Part shown: piece after piece, positions 51,753 through 62,322 of the stretch | How positions within the stretch are numbered: the first letter of the stretch is position 1 | Layout: every line of letters begins with the position of its first letter | Made by a program: the position numbers and the translations under genes | The notes under the pieces: generated by a model | The model's database searches: none | What the model saw: only the letters and a program-made list of their open reading frames with translations | What the model was told of the DNA's origin: nothing | Source: Amycolatopsis taiwanensis DSM 45107 | GTDB taxonomy: Bacteria; Actinomycetota; Actinomycetes; Mycobacteriales; Pseudonocardiaceae | NCBI RefSeq assembly: GCF_000519205.1 | Contig: NZ_JAFB01000031.1 | Location: forward strand, 41,816-105,815 | Reading direction: 5' to 3' | Length of the DNA stretch: 64,000 bases

Positions 51753-52904
51753 ATGAAGGGCTTGGTGTACAACGGCGCCCGGGACGTCGCGGTCACCGAC
51801 GTGCCGGATGCGAGGATCGAACGTCCCACCGACGTGCTGGTGCGAATCACGTCCAGCAACATCTGCGGGTCGGACCTGCACATGTACGAGGGCCGCACCG
51901 ACCTGGCGCCCGGGATGGTTCTGGGGCACGAGAACCTCGGCGAGGTGGCCGAGGTTGGCAGCGGTGTCGAGCGGATCCGGGTCGGTGACCGGGTGTGCCT
52001 GCCGTTCAACATCGGCTGCGGGTTCTGCCGCAACTGCGAAGAGGGCATGAGCTCCTACTGCCTGACGGTCAACCCGGATCCGAACATGGCCGGGGCGGCG
52101 TTCGGGTTCGCCGGGATGGGGCCGTTCAACGGCGGTCAGGCGGAATACCTGCGGGTGCCGTTCGGCGACTTCAACTGCCTCCGTCTGCCGGAGGATGCCG
52201 AGGAGAAGGAAGACGATTACGTCATGGTCGCGGACATCTTCCCGACCGGCTGGCACGCCACCCGGTTGGCCGGGCTGCGTTCCGGCGAAACGTGCGTGGT
52301 CTACGGTTGCGGCCCGGTGGGGCTGATGGCGGCCTACTCGGCGATGCTCCAGGGCGCGTCCAGGGTGATGATCGTCGACCGCCACCCCGACCGGCTGCGG
52401 CTGGCCGAGCAGATCGGCGTGATCCCCATCGACGATTCCCAGGGCGATCCGGTCCAGCAGGTCCTCGACCACACCAATGGGCGGGGCGCGGACCGGGGCT
52501 GCGAATGCGTGGGTTACCAGGCGCACGACCCGCAAGGCGTCGAACACCCCAACATGACCATGAACAGCCTCGTGGCCTCGGTGAAGTTCACCGGCGGGAT
52601 CGGGGTGGTCGGCATCTTCCTGCCCTCCGATCCCCGTTCCAAGGACGAGTTGGAGAAAAGCGGGCAGATCGCCTTCGACATGGGGTGGCACTGGCTCAAG
52701 GGTCAGAAGATCGGTAACGGCCAAGCCCCGGTCAAGCGCTACAACCGGTATTTGCGCGATCTTATCCACGAGGGCCGGGCCAAGCCGTCCTGGATCGTCT
52801 CCCAGGACCTGCCGCTACAGCGGGCTCCGGAGGCCTACGAGCACTTCGACAAACGCGACGACGGCTGGACAAAGGTCGTGCTCAAACCCGCCATGTCGGG
52901 TTGA
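51753..52904 (+). CDS. Zinc alcohol dehydrogenase, glutathione-independent formaldehyde dehydrogenase type
   Basis: 383 residues. The catalytic zinc site begins at ICGSDLHMYEGRT and GHENLGEV. Structural zinc cysteines are in NIGCGFCRNCEEG (Cys-x2-Cys-x2-Cys, then SSYC). NAD loop CVVYGCGPVGLMAAYSAM. The insertion GYQAHDPQGVEHPNMTMN is typical of Pseudomonas-type Fdh (PFDH) with tightly bound NAD. It should oxidise formaldehyde to formate or dismutate aldehydes. ATG 51753 after GGAGGCAG. Confidence 0.9.
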   Translation: MKGLVYNGARDVAVTDVPDARIERPTDVLVRITSSNICGSDLHMYEGRTDLAPGMVLGHENLGEVAEVGSGVERIRVGDRVCLPFNIGCGFCRNCEEGMSSYCLTVNPDPNMAGAAFGFAGMGPFNGGQAEYLRVPFGDFNCLRLPEDAEEKEDDYVMVADIFPTGWHATRLAGLRSGETCVVYGCGPVGLMAAYSAMLQGASRVMIVDRHPDRLRLAEQIGVIPIDDSQGDPVQQVLDHTNGRGADRGCECVGYQAHDPQGVEHPNMTMNSLVASVKFTGGIGVVGIFLPSDPRSKDELEKSGQIAFDMGWHWLKGQKIGNGQAPVKRYNRYLRDLIHEGRAKPSWIVSQDLPLQRAPEAYEHFDKRDDGWTKVVLKPAMSG

Positions 52905-53570
52905 CCCCGGCTCGCAGCGGACTGACGCCAGTCTTCACGTCGATGTGGGCAATGTGGAGCGACGATCCCGCGTGGCACGCGGCTGGCGTCGCCCGCTTGG
53001 GTAGAGGAATCGGCTCTGACCAAGACCAAGAGGCCCCTCGGGCCCGGCGCAGATCCGGACCCGACCGCGCCGGTCAACCAACGCTTTGTCGTGACGCGGC
53101 CGAGAAGTGCACGGTAGAGACGTGTCCCACCGTGCTGTTCGAACATGTCGCGTCCTGTGCCTTCAGCCGCGTTCCTGGCTGTACAGCTCCGCACCGCCCC
53201 CAACAGTTCTGCGAGTCGTCTTGCGAAGCGCGACCTGGGTGAACGCGCGCCGGGTGAGCTGTTCGCTGAACTCGCACATCCGGGTCGTCTATGGGAATGG
53301 CCGTGCGTGACAACCGTGGCCGAAGAAAAGGGAACGAGGGCGTTCTCAAACGGTAAGCGACGGGGCCTGTCATCTTTAGCTGGAGACGCTCTAGTGGCCC
53401 AGGTGGTGTCGGTTCCCGTGGCTGACGACCGGACGGGACAAGGATGACGGGGCGCGGCCGGACAACAGACGAGTGAGCCGTTTGAGTGACGGGCGCCGTG
53501 CTGCCTGAGATGCCCAGAAGCAGCCGTTTGTGTAAGCAGGAATTCCTGACCCCGGAGCGAGGAGACGGGC
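52905..53570. other. Intergenic stretch, no supported gene
   Basis: About 665 bp with only short competing frames, none with a recognisable family or ribosome site. The upstream half may contain the terminator of the aldehyde dehydrogenase gene, and the last 100 bp the promoter of the ThrE-like gene; no clear motif is seen. Confidence 0.4.
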
Positions 53571-54806
53571 ATGGAGGAGCGTGCGGTCGCGGGTCTCGAT
53601 GACCTTACGGCGTTCTTGGCCCGGCTGACCGGTTTGCTGCTGCGCTCGTCCGGCGAGGGTGCCCATCTCGTCGAGCGAGCCGTGGCCGGAAGCGCCCGTG
53701 CCTTCGGCGGCGCCGCGTCCTTGTTGTTGGTGCCGGAGGGGGCGGCGCTCACGGTCACCGCAGCGGACGGTGCTACCCGCACCGTCATCGTGCATGGCTT
53801 TCCGGAAGCCTTCCGCCTCGACCAACTCGTCGCGACCGGGCCGCTCCTCGCCGAGCTGCGGGCTGGCGGGATGGGCATCGCGGAGGCCGACCGGAGGCTC
53901 ACGGAGATCGAGACGGCGGCGGCGCCGTACCCGTGGTGGCTGAAGTTCTTCGGCGTGGTGCTGTTCGCGCTGGGGTTCGCGCCGGCGATGCAGCCAACCT
54001 GGTACGAGGTCGCCACGACGGCCGTGCTGGGTGCGCTCGCCGCGGCTCTGGTGGTCATTGCCGACCGTGTGCCCCGGCTGCACCGGATCCTTCCGCTGAC
54101 GGTGTCGACGGTGGTCTCCATCGCCACGATCGAACTGTTCGCCAACGACCCTGCGCACGGCGGTCCCGTCCTGCTGATGCTCCCTGCACTGTTCTATTTC
54201 GTCCCCGGAGACTATTTGAGCGCGGCGACCGCCGAACTGGCCGCCGGTCTGATCACGACCGGTGCGATACGGCTCGTGTACTCCATCTTCCTGCTGATCC
54301 AGCTGTATGTCGGTGTCCTTTTCGGCGTCTTCTTCGCCGGTGCCTCCCCCCACGCTCTCTTCGATGTCGCCGGCCACTCCGATCTGCCCAGGTGGGCGCT
54401 GTTTTTGGCCTGGATCGTTTTCGTCGTGGGAACCCTGCTCGCCTTTGCGATCCCGCTGCGCTTCTTCTGGGTGCTGCTCCTGCTTGTTTACGTCGCCGTC
54501 GGCGTGCAGTCGGCGTTGACGAAGCTCGTCGGGGAGACGGGCGGCACCTTCGTAGCCGCGGTCGTCCTGGCCGCCGCGGCCACGGTGATCGCGCGCGGGC
54601 CGCGCCGCCCGCCCCGGCTGGTCCTGATGCTGCCCGGCTTCTTCACGCTCACGGTCGGCTCGCTCGGCCTGCGTGGCCTGAGCACTCTGGCCGGTGGCTA
54701 TGTCGAGGGTTTCCGGGACCTGCTGAAGCTGGTCACGATCGTCACCGCACTCGCCGTTGGCCTGGTGGTCGGCGGAGTGCTCGTGCACAAGCCTGGCGAC
54801 GCGTAG
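53571..54806 (+). CDS. Threonine/serine exporter (ThrE family)
   Basis: 411 residues. The soluble N-terminal domain of about 120 residues (LARLTGLLLRSSGEGAHLVE, later ITA-x-x-R-like basic segment) is followed by ten helices in two five-helix halves, as in the single-chain actinobacterial ThrE. Helix starts PWWLKFFGVVLFALGFAPAM and GVQSALTKLVGETGGTFVAA. It exports threonine/serine or small peptides using proton motive force. ATG 53571 after GGAG. Confidence 0.85.
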   Translation: MEERAVAGLDDLTAFLARLTGLLLRSSGEGAHLVERAVAGSARAFGGAASLLLVPEGAALTVTAADGATRTVIVHGFPEAFRLDQLVATGPLLAELRAGGMGIAEADRRLTEIETAAAPYPWWLKFFGVVLFALGFAPAMQPTWYEVATTAVLGALAAALVVIADRVPRLHRILPLTVSTVVSIATIELFANDPAHGGPVLLMLPALFYFVPGDYLSAATAELAAGLITTGAIRLVYSIFLLIQLYVGVLFGVFFAGASPHALFDVAGHSDLPRWALFLAWIVFVVGTLLAFAIPLRFFWVLLLLVYVAVGVQSALTKLVGETGGTFVAAVVLAAAATVIARGPRRPPRLVLMLPGFFTLTVGSLGLRGLSTLAGGYVEGFRDLLKLVTIVTALAVGLVVGGVLVHKPGDA

Positions 54807-54992
54807 GTGAGGCCGCCCGTCACCCACGCACCATTGCTGCTGTCAGGCGGCCTGATCCAGGGTGTGCTATCTCCGATCATCGGCCGGATCTACGACGCCG
54901 TGGGCGGCTGCCTGGGAATCATCGCCGTGCTATGCGCCCCGTTCGTGCGTCGCCTCCGCGGGAACCCCGACCGCACGGCCGTCGACACCTGA
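54807..54992 (+). CDS. 61-residue ORF directly after ThrE, probably a relic
   Basis: GTG 54807 lies immediately after the ThrE stop. GGLIQGVLSPIIGRIYDAVG and GCLGIIAVLCAPFVRR read like one membrane helix with a cytoplasmic tail. No ribosome site of its own; it may be a relic of a transporter end. The 90 bp up to 55084 contain nothing recognisable. Confidence 0.3.
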   Translation: MRPPVTHAPLLLSGGLIQGVLSPIIGRIYDAVGGCLGIIAVLCAPFVRRLRGNPDRTAVDT

Positions 54993-55084
54993 TCGCCCGT
55001 GCACACAGTGCCGGCCGGGACACCGCGTCGGTCCCCGCGGCCAACCCGGCAAGTGATCATAAACGTTGGACAGAGCCGCTCGTC

Positions 55085-55993
55085 TTATAGACCGCTGTGG
55101 GTCCGGAGGTCGGGTGCGGTCCAGGGCAGGTCGAGCATGGCCCGCAGTGCCGGGTTGGCATTGGTGGTGCGCCACACGGCATGCAGTCGCACGGGTTCGG
55201 GGTCCGGGGTGATCAGGGGCCGGAAGGTGATACCCGTGAAGCGAGCCCGCGCTGCGGCTTCAGGGACGAGACCCAGCCCGACGCCGACTCCCACCAGGGC
55301 AAGGATGCTGTGGACCTGAGTCAGGTGCTGGCTATAGCGGACCGCGATCCCGGCATCGCGGAACAGGCCGACGAGCAGTTCGTGGAAGTAGCGGGACTCC
55401 GTCGGGGACCACATGACCACGTCCTCGCCGTCGAGATCCGCCACCTGAAGGCTGTCCCGCTGGGCCAGTCGGTGCTGAGCCGGCAGTGCGGCGACGAGCG
55501 GTTCTCGCCTGACCTCTCGGGAAGACAGTTCGGGGCGGGTGACCGGGGGCCGGACGAGGCCGAGGTCGAGGTTCCCGCCGGAGAGCGCATCCAACTGGTC
55601 GGCCGTGACCATCTCATGCAACACGAGGTCGACCTGCGGGAGTTGGGTGCGCATGCGGGCGAGCATCGGGCCGAGGGCGGCGGGAGCGGAGGCGGCGGTG
55701 AATCCCAGAGCCACCGTCCCGGCCTCGCCGGTCGGCACGCGGCGCACGGCCAGCACGGCGCTGTCGGCATCGTGCAGGAGACGGCGGGCGTCGCGGAGGA
55801 AAGCGCGGCCGGCCGGGGTCAACCGGATCGCGCGGTCGGTGCGGTCGATCAGTTGGACGCCCAGTTCCCGCTCGAGGGCCTGGATCTGCCGGGTCAGCGG
55901 CGGCTGGGTCATGCGAAGTCGCGCCGCAGCACGGCCGTAGTGCAACTCCTCGGCGACCGCGACGAAGCCGGAAAGCTGAGCCAATGTGAACAT
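55085..55993 (-). CDS. LysR-family transcriptional regulator
   Basis: 302 residues from ATG 55993 (MFTLAQLSGFVAVAEELHYG); upstream codons to 56068 lack homology. Helix-turn-helix RAAARLRMTQPPLTRQIQAL followed by ERELGVQLIDRTDRAIRLTP. The effector domain has VALGFTAASAPAALGPMLAR. Divergent (157 bp) from the sugar-acid transporter gene at 56150, its probable target. Confidence 0.9.
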   Translation of the reverse strand: MFTLAQLSGFVAVAEELHYGRAAARLRMTQPPLTRQIQALERELGVQLIDRTDRAIRLTPAGRAFLRDARRLLHDADSAVLAVRRVPTGEAGTVALGFTAASAPAALGPMLARMRTQLPQVDLVLHEMVTADQLDALSGGNLDLGLVRPPVTRPELSSREVRREPLVAALPAQHRLAQRDSLQVADLDGEDVVMWSPTESRYFHELLVGLFRDAGIAVRYSQHLTQVHSILALVGVGVGLGLVPEAAARARFTGITFRPLITPDPEPVRLHAVWRTTNANPALRAMLDLPWTAPDLRTHSGL

Positions 55994-56149
55994 ATGCACG
56001 AAAGGTATCAGAAGCTGCCAAATTAGACTTGGACAGGTATCGGTCGCGCTTATTACCGTGACTCGCATCCGTCCATGGCGCCCGCCACGACCGGCGCTGA
56101 AGCTGCCGGCCGACTGCGGAGCACCGCATCCGTCAGAAGTGAGTCAACG

Positions 56150-57517
56150 ATGACCCTTTCTACGCAGGAGCGCGACGGTGCGCTCGCAGGCGCGGTGCGC
56201 AAGGTGTCACGCCGCGTCGTCCCGCTGTTCATCGTGATGTTGATCTGCAACCAGATCGACCGTGGCAATATCAGCTTTGCGCAGAAGCACCTGCACACCG
56301 ATATCGGCCTGAGCGCTGCGGCGTACGGCCTCGGCGCCGGCCTGTTCTTCATCGCCTACGCGCTGTTCGAGGTCCCCAGCAACCTGCTGCTGGAGAAGTT
56401 CGGCCCCCGGATGTGGCTGACCCGGATCATGGTGACCTGGGGGCTGGTGTCTGCGGCGATGATGCTGGTGCAGGGCCCGACGTCGTTCTATGTTCTGCGG
56501 TTCCTGCTCGGGGTCGCCGAGGCCGGGTTCTTCCCGGCGGTGATCTACTACTTCACCCGCTGGCTGCCCAACAGCCACCGCGGGCGGGCCACCGCGCTGT
56601 TCATAGCCGGTTCCTCGATCGCCACCGCGATCACGGGCCCGGTGTCCGGCCCGCTGCTGACCCTCGACGGCGTGGCCGGGCTGCACGGGTGGCAGTGGAT
56701 GTTCGGCATCGAGGGAGCGCTGTCCGTGGTCGTCGGCGTCATCGCCTACTTCCTCCTGGACAACCGCATCGGGGACGCCCGCTGGCTCACCGCCGCCGAG
56801 AAGACCGCGCTCGCTGAGCAGATCGGCCGCGAGGACGCGGCCAAGACCGCCGACAGCCGGGCACACGGCGTGTCCCGGTGGCGGCTGCTGGTCAGTCCGA
56901 AGGTGCTGCTGTTCTGCTGGGTCTACTTCGCCATCCAGTTGGCCATCTACGCCAACACGTTCTGGCTGCCGACCATCGTGGGCAGGATCAAGGGCACCAA
57001 TGACGTCACGGTCGGCTTGCTCTCCGCGCTGCCGTGGATCTGCGCGATCATCGCGATGTACATCACCGGCCGTATCGGTGACCGCCGGGGCAATCGCAAG
57101 GGTCTCCTGGTCGGGGCGCTGCTCACCGCGGCAGTCGGTACCTTCTTCGCCGCCATCGTCTCCCCGGTCCTGGCGCTGGTATTCCTCTGCATTGCCGCGA
57201 TGGGGTTCAAGAGCGCCAGCCCGCTGTTCTGGTCCTTCCCGCAGAACGGGCTCGCCCCCGCGGTGGTCGCCCCCGCCATCGCGCTGATCAACTCGTTGGG
57301 CAACTTGGGCGGCTTCGTCGCCCCCTACGGTTTCGGTCTGGTCAAGTCCGCCACCGGGCAGGTCACCGGCGGCCTGTACGCGCTGGCCTTTGCCTGCCTA
57401 CTCGGCGCCGCTTCCGTCTTCGCCTTCCGTCCTCGCCGCAGCGCCGACGACGCACCCGCGGCATCCGCGCCAGCGGTCGGGACGCAGGAACGCACCACGA
57501 CCTTCGAAGCGCCCTGA
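56150..57517 (+). CDS. MFS transporter, anion:cation symporter family (sugar-acid type)
   Basis: 455 residues. Signature ICNQIDRGNISFAQKHL, then FEVPSNLLLEKFGPRMWLTR and RFLLGVAEAGFFPAVIYYFT, the ACS family (GudP/GarP/phthalate-type). ATG 56150 is chosen because upstream codons lack homology. With the 5-dehydro-4-deoxyglucarate dehydratase remnant downstream it probably imports glucarate or galactarate. Confidence 0.9.
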   Translation: MTLSTQERDGALAGAVRKVSRRVVPLFIVMLICNQIDRGNISFAQKHLHTDIGLSAAAYGLGAGLFFIAYALFEVPSNLLLEKFGPRMWLTRIMVTWGLVSAAMMLVQGPTSFYVLRFLLGVAEAGFFPAVIYYFTRWLPNSHRGRATALFIAGSSIATAITGPVSGPLLTLDGVAGLHGWQWMFGIEGALSVVVGVIAYFLLDNRIGDARWLTAAEKTALAEQIGREDAAKTADSRAHGVSRWRLLVSPKVLLFCWVYFAIQLAIYANTFWLPTIVGRIKGTNDVTVGLLSALPWICAIIAMYITGRIGDRRGNRKGLLVGALLTAAVGTFFAAIVSPVLALVFLCIAAMGFKSASPLFWSFPQNGLAPAVVAPAIALINSLGNLGGFVAPYGFGLVKSATGQVTGGLYALAFACLLGAASVFAFRPRRSADDAPAASAPAVGTQERTTTFEAP

Positions 57518-57565
57518 GCGCCACTACCCACGAGTACAGCTCTACCACCCGGGAGAACGGCCCTC

Positions 57566-58390
57566 GTGACCGATTACACCCCCGCCGCGCTCGCCCGGAA
57601 GCTGGGTTCCGGCCTGCTGTCCTTTCCCGTCACCCACTTCCGCGACGACTACTCCTTCGACGAGGCCGGCTACCGGGAGCACATTGCCTGGCTGTCGCAG
57701 CGCCCGGCCGCCGGCCTGTTCGCCGCTGGCGGCACGGGTGAGTTTTTCTCGCTGACCCCTGCGGAGGTCGAAAGGGTCGTCACCGCCGCCGTAAAGGAGG
57801 CACCGGCCGGCCTCCCGATCGTCGCACCGGCGGGTTACGGCACGGCCACCGCTATCGAACTGGCTCGCGCGGCGGAGCGCGCCGGCGCCGACGGTATCCT
57901 GCTGTTCCCGCCGTACCAGCTGTCCCAACCTGGTCGGCTTCAAAGACGGTGTCGGCAACATCGAGCAGATGACGTGCATTCGTGCCCGCGTCGGGGACCG
58001 GCTGACCTACATTGGCGGGCTGCCGACCGCGGAGCTGTTCGCCCTGCCTTACCTCGAGCTGGGTGTGACCACCTACTCCTCGGCGATTTTCAACTTCCTG
58101 CCCGAGTTCGCGCTTGAGTTCTATGCCGCGGTCCGCGGCCGCGAGTACGACCTCGTGGCCAAGCACCTCAACGACTTCGTCCTGCCCTACTGCGACCTGC
58201 GTAACCGGCGCGAGGGTTACGCGGTCAGCATTATCAAGGCAGGTCTTAAGGTCATCGGCCGTCCGGCCGGCCCAGTCCGCACCCCCTTGGTGGACCTCGG
58301 CGAGGACGAACTCGCCGTCCTCGCCGAACTGGTCACCGGACTGCCCCCAACGCCACGGCCTGACCGTTTCGCCGCTCGTCCTCGCTGGTC
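57566..58390 (+). pseudogene. 5-dehydro-4-deoxyglucarate dehydratase with internal deletion
   Basis: GTG 57566. First part: [40 protein letters not shown] and [15 protein letters not shown]. Then the frame shifts at about 57925 and the next conserved words, [16 protein letters not shown] (Schiff-base Lys region), appear in another frame, followed by YIGGLPTAE and [12 protein letters not shown]. About 55-60 residues including the conserved Tyr strand (VYNRAN-type) are missing. Intact enzyme is about 310 residues. Glucarate breakdown through this copy is lost. Confidence 0.8.
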
Positions 58391-58504
58391 GTCCGCTGCG
58401 CCGGCCCGAGGAGCTACTCACATTTCGCCCCGGAGAGAACCCAAAGCCATGGCCACCCCCGCACCGGCCGACAGATGGCCGGGTAGACGATCTTCAGCGC
58501 CGGC

Positions 58505-60316
58505 CTACTGGTTCTGTTGACTTTGGTGTGCGGCTCGGACGATGTTCCAGGAGTTGGCCGGGCCGGCGAGCCGGCGACCGTCAACGTAGAACACCGGGTA
58601 GCTGGGCAGGCTGGCTGTAGAGGCATCGAGGTTGTCGTCCTCAACGCGGCCGAGCTGGGCGTATGTGCGCACGTCGTGCGAGAACCGCTCCACGTCGAGG
58701 CCGAGGCCGCCGGCGAGCTGGCGCAACGTGCGGGCGTCTGACCCGTCTGGACGACCAGCGATCTCGTCGTGCATTTGCCAGAACCGCCCCTGCGCTGCCG
58801 CGGCTTCCAGCGCGAGTGCCTGCACCAGATCGGCCTGCTCAGTGGCGTGGTGGCGAAACACCAGGCGGAGCTCGTCGCCGAGCGCTTCGCGGACTTCGTT
58901 TTCGACCTCGAACGTGCGGGTCCGGTATCGATGATCCAGCGCCGCGTAGACGACGATGGTCGTCTCGGCCTCGACTGGGCCACGAATGTGGTCCCGCTCG
59001 GGGTCCACCTGCCGTTGCAGCTTCCTGTCCGCCGGGGTGGGCAGCGGCCGGACCTGGTTCCCGATGGCGAACACGGCCCACGCCAGCGCTAGCGCGAGCA
59101 CGGCGGCGAGCAAGACACCGACACGCGCCTCGTCCTGCAACCGAGGATCAGTTAGTGCCAGGCTCGCGACCAGCAACGAGATCGTGAAGCCCATCCCGGA
59201 CAGCGTCCCGACACCGGCGAGCCGCGGTCCGTCCAGGCTGGGTGTGCGTTTGCCGGGCAGCAGCCCTCGGACCAGTGTCGAGGTCCCCGTGATCCCGACG
59301 AACTTGCCGAGCACCAGCCCGGCTACGATGCCCCAGGTCAGCCGGGATGACAGCGCGGCCGACAGTGCCTGCGCCGACAGTGGTACTCCTGCGTTGGACA
59401 AGGCGAACAGCGGCACCACGAGATAGTTCACGTACGGACGGATCAGATCGGTCAAGCGCTGATTCATCGGTACCGACCGGTCGATGCTCCACCGAGCCAG
59501 CCGGGCGGCCCGGGCTACCGGGGCTTGCCGGAACAGGTGGACGATGCGTGAGGCCGTGTCGACGTCCTGCAGGCGCGTGGGGTAGACGGGCATCAGCAGC
59601 GCGATCAGCACTCCGGCAAGCGTGGGGTGCACCCCCGAGCGGTACATCGCCAGCCATACGAGCGCCCCGGCCACGAGATATGGCATGACCCGCCATACCT
59701 GGGCCCGTTGCAGTAGCCAGATGACGATCAGGCCTCCGCCGGCGACCACGAGCCAGATGGCCGACAGGGCGCGGGTGTAGAAGATGGCGATCACGCTCAA
59801 TGCACCGATGTCGTCCACGACCGCGAGCGTCAGCAAGAAGACCCGCAGCCGGGGCGCCTGGGCCGGACCGACCAAGGCCAGCATGCCAAGCGCGAACGCG
59901 GTGTCGGTGGAGATCACCACACCCCATGCGTCCGCGGTCCGGCTCCCAGCGTTGACCAGGAAGAACACCAGCACCGGAACGGCCATACCGCCCAGCGCGG
60001 CACACACCGGGAGTACCGCCCGCGTACGGTCGCGCAGCTCGCCCAGGGTGAACTCGCGCCGCACGTCCAAGCCGACGGAGAAGAAGAACGCCGCCATGAC
60101 CCCGTCGTCGACCCACTTCGCCACGGGCATCGACAGGTCCAGCCCGCCGACTCCCACCCCTGCTTTGGTGGACCAAAACGCCTCGTAGCTGTGCCCGAGA
60201 TTCGCCCACACCAACGCGGCGACGGTGACGATACCGAGTACTGCGGCAGCCAGCGGTTCACTGTCCAAGAACCGCAGCACCGCTCGCCGACGCAGCTCGA
60301 AGGGCGACTGTGTCAC
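58505..60316 (-). CDS. nhaA: NhaA Na+/H+ antiporter fused to a thioredoxin-like (DsbA-fold) domain
   Basis: 603 residues. Residues 1-410 are Nha[38 protein letters not shown] and the transport-site pair in [17 protein letters not shown] (Asp-Asp). [17 protein letters not shown] follows. Residues from about 425 to 603 form a DsbA-like domain ([20 protein letters not shown] ... [13 protein letters not shown] ... [18 protein letters not shown]). The normal CPYC active site is absent (AALDHRYR instead), so it is probably structural or sensory, not a redox enzyme. The fusion is known in actinobacteria. ATG 60316. Confidence 0.9.
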   Translation of the reverse strand: MTQSPFELRRRAVLRFLDSEPLAAAVLGIVTVAALVWANLGHSYEAFWSTKAGVGVGGLDLSMPVAKWVDDGVMAAFFFSVGLDVRREFTLGELRDRTRAVLPVCAALGGMAVPVLVFFLVNAGSRTADAWGVVISTDTAFALGMLALVGPAQAPRLRVFLLTLAVVDDIGALSVIAIFYTRALSAIWLVVAGGGLIVIWLLQRAQVWRVMPYLVAGALVWLAMYRSGVHPTLAGVLIALLMPVYPTRLQDVDTASRIVHLFRQAPVARAARLARWSIDRSVPMNQRLTDLIRPYVNYLVVPLFALSNAGVPLSAQALSAALSSRLTWGIVAGLVLGKFVGITGTSTLVRGLLPGKRTPSLDGPRLAGVGTLSGMGFTISLLVASLALTDPRLQDEARVGVLLAAVLALALAWAVFAIGNQVRPLPTPADRKLQRQVDPERDHIRGPVEAETTIVVYAALDHRYRTRTFEVENEVREALGDELRLVFRHHATEQADLVQALALEAAAAQGRFWQMHDEIAGRPDGSDARTLRQLAGGLGLDVERFSHDVRTYAQLGRVEDDNLDASTASLPSYPVFYVDGRRLAGPANSWNIVRAAHQSQQNQ

Positions 60317-60598
60317 GGTGCACCCGCATTGTCTCGGCTCTCCGTCGTCGCCGGCGCATCAGCGTGCGCATGGCGCCAGCGTCTGCAGGATAGAGCGGTG
60401 CAGCCATACCACCCTGACCGATCACTCTCAGCAAGATCGTGAACGGTCGCCGGCAGAAGGGATGCCAGCTCCACGCCGCGGAAACTGCTTACCCCCGCGC
60501 GACTGGTGCAAACCCGGGAAGAGGGAAGGTTCCCAGCCCGCTGCGGTTGTGCGCGCCGGCGGCAGAGGGGGTGCTTCTCTCGGCCGGTGGTGTTTTGG

Positions 60599-61909
60599 TC
60601 AGCCGGCTGGGCGGTGGATGGTGCCGGCCTGCATGACGAAATCGACCTGCCTGGTGGCCTCGATGTCGTCGAAGGGGTCACCGGGCAGTGCGATGAGGTC
60701 TGCGGTGGCGCCAGGTTGGAGCCGGCCGAGGTCGAATCGGTTGAGCAGGTCGGCGGCGACGCTGGTCGCGGCGCGGAGGGCTCGTAGCGGGGTGATGCCG
60801 GCTTCCACCATGGTGGGGAACTCTCGCCAGTTCTCGCGGTGGGGGAACATGCCGGCATCGGTGCCGAAGGCGACGTGGACGTCGCTGGCGGCGACGTTGC
60901 GTGCGGACTCGCGGAGTTGGTCTGCGTAGCGGTCGAACTTCTCGCGTTCGGCGGGGTCCTTGCCCTGCCAGTAGGTGTCGTCTTCGAGGTGGTCGAGCGC
61001 GTCGATGACCATGAACTGGGTCGGTACGAGGAACACGCCGCGCTGTTGCATCAGTAACAGCGTCTCTTTGGAGGCGAGGTTGCCGTGCTCGATGGAGCGC
61101 ACCCCGGCGCGCACGGCCCGCGCGACGCCTTCGTCGCCGTAGGCGTGCGGAGTAGCGGGGACGCCCAGATCCCGGGCGCCCGCCACCAGGGCGTCCATCT
61201 CGTCCTGGCTGTAGGTGGCCTGGCCGGGATCGTCGGTGGGCGTGCCGAACCCGCCGGTAGCGCCGAACTTGATCCAGTCGGCGCCGGCTCGGATCTCTTC
61301 CCGCACCGCCCGGAGGACGGCCGCGGGCCCGTCGGCGAGCACACCGATCTCCCGGCGGAACTCCGGAGCCAGCAGGGAGGAGAAGTCGCCATGGGCACCA
61401 CGAGCGGAAATCAGATGCGGAGCCACGATCATGCGCGGCCCGCTGACGAACCCGGCCGCGACGGCGTCGCGTAGGTACAGCGTGATCGGCTCGCTGGTGA
61501 AGGCCGCGAGATCCCGGATGGTGGTGAAACCACGGTCCAGCAAGTCCCGCAGCACCGGTAGCGCGTGTAAGGCGATCACGGTGGCCGGATCGGAGACGAA
61601 GGCACCGAGCAGGTGGGCTGGATCGAGGGTGGTGTGGATGTGGCAGTCGATGAATCCGGGTAGCAGCAGACGGTCACCGAGCTCCGACACCTTGGCCTGC
61701 CGTCGATCCACCTGCGGGCCGAGCTCGGCGACGCGGGTGCCGCGGATGAGCACCTCGGTATGACCCGTTGGCTGGTCTGCCATCCCGTCCCAGGATCGGT
61801 CGGCGACCAAGACCACGTCTGTGTTTCCATCGTGTTCTGCCACGGCCATCACCATCACCTCGTCAGCAGCATCGTGAGCCGTCTCGCGTCTCGGCGTGCT
61901 GGTCGTCAA
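60599..61909 (-). CDS. Amidohydrolase (imidazolonepropionase/prolidase-like)
   Basis: 436 residues. Metal motif LLPGFIDCHIHTTLDPAHLL, then DWIKFGATGGFGTPTDDPGQ (bridging Lys), RSIEHGNLASKETLLLMQQR, the Asp metal ligand in VAFGTDAGMFPHREN, and the closing beta domain GRLQPGATADLIALPGDPFD. This is the Sgx9260/Xaa-Pro dipeptidase-like amidohydrolase group of two-metal enzymes; many hydrolyse dipeptides or carbamates. ATG 61909; ATG 61853 is an alternative. Confidence 0.87.
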   Translation of the reverse strand: MTTSTPRRETAHDAADEVMVMAVAEHDGNTDVVLVADRSWDGMADQPTGHTEVLIRGTRVAELGPQVDRRQAKVSELGDRLLLPGFIDCHIHTTLDPAHLLGAFVSDPATVIALHALPVLRDLLDRGFTTIRDLAAFTSEPITLYLRDAVAAGFVSGPRMIVAPHLISARGAHGDFSSLLAPEFRREIGVLADGPAAVLRAVREEIRAGADWIKFGATGGFGTPTDDPGQATYSQDEMDALVAGARDLGVPATPHAYGDEGVARAVRAGVRSIEHGNLASKETLLLMQQRGVFLVPTQFMVIDALDHLEDDTYWQGKDPAEREKFDRYADQLRESARNVAASDVHVAFGTDAGMFPHRENWREFPTMVEAGITPLRALRAATSVAADLLNRFDLGRLQPGATADLIALPGDPFDDIEATRQVDFVMQAGTIHRPAG

Positions 61910-62076
61910 GGTCCATCAAGGGTGTGCGAGGGTACTGCTCTTCGGTGATTGTCGGTCGTTGCGGGCGGCGGTGCAGCACATCCGTTTCCCTCACGGTGGT
62001 TGTCGCGAGCGCCCGCCCGGGCCACGTAGTCGTCGGGCCGCAGATCGTACTCCGAGTGGACCACTGGCATTACGGT

Positions 62077-62322
62077 GTGGTGGTGGCGAAGGCGGACAAC
62101 GGCTCGACTGGTGTGGGAATGCTCGATCGCCTCATCACGTTGGGCCGCGCTTCGCCTCGTCGGCGCTGACGGTTGCGGCGGCGCCGGTGCTGGGCGATCT
62201 GCAGGCGAAGACCGGCGAGACGGCCCAGTTGTGGGTGCTCCGGGGTAGTGACCGGTTGTGCGTGGTGAGTGCGGAGTCGGCCGAGGAACTGCGGGCGGCG
62301 GTGCCGGTCGGACAAGCTCACG
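62077..62322 (+). pseudogene. IclR-family regulator relic
   Basis: Plus strand VVAKADNGSTGVGMLDRLIT is the beginning of an IclR helix-turn-helix domain. In a second frame AAAPVLGDLQAKTGETAQLW and VLRGSDRLCVVSAESAEELR, then AAVPVG are the start of the effector domain. The DNA-binding part between them is deleted. Confidence 0.6.
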
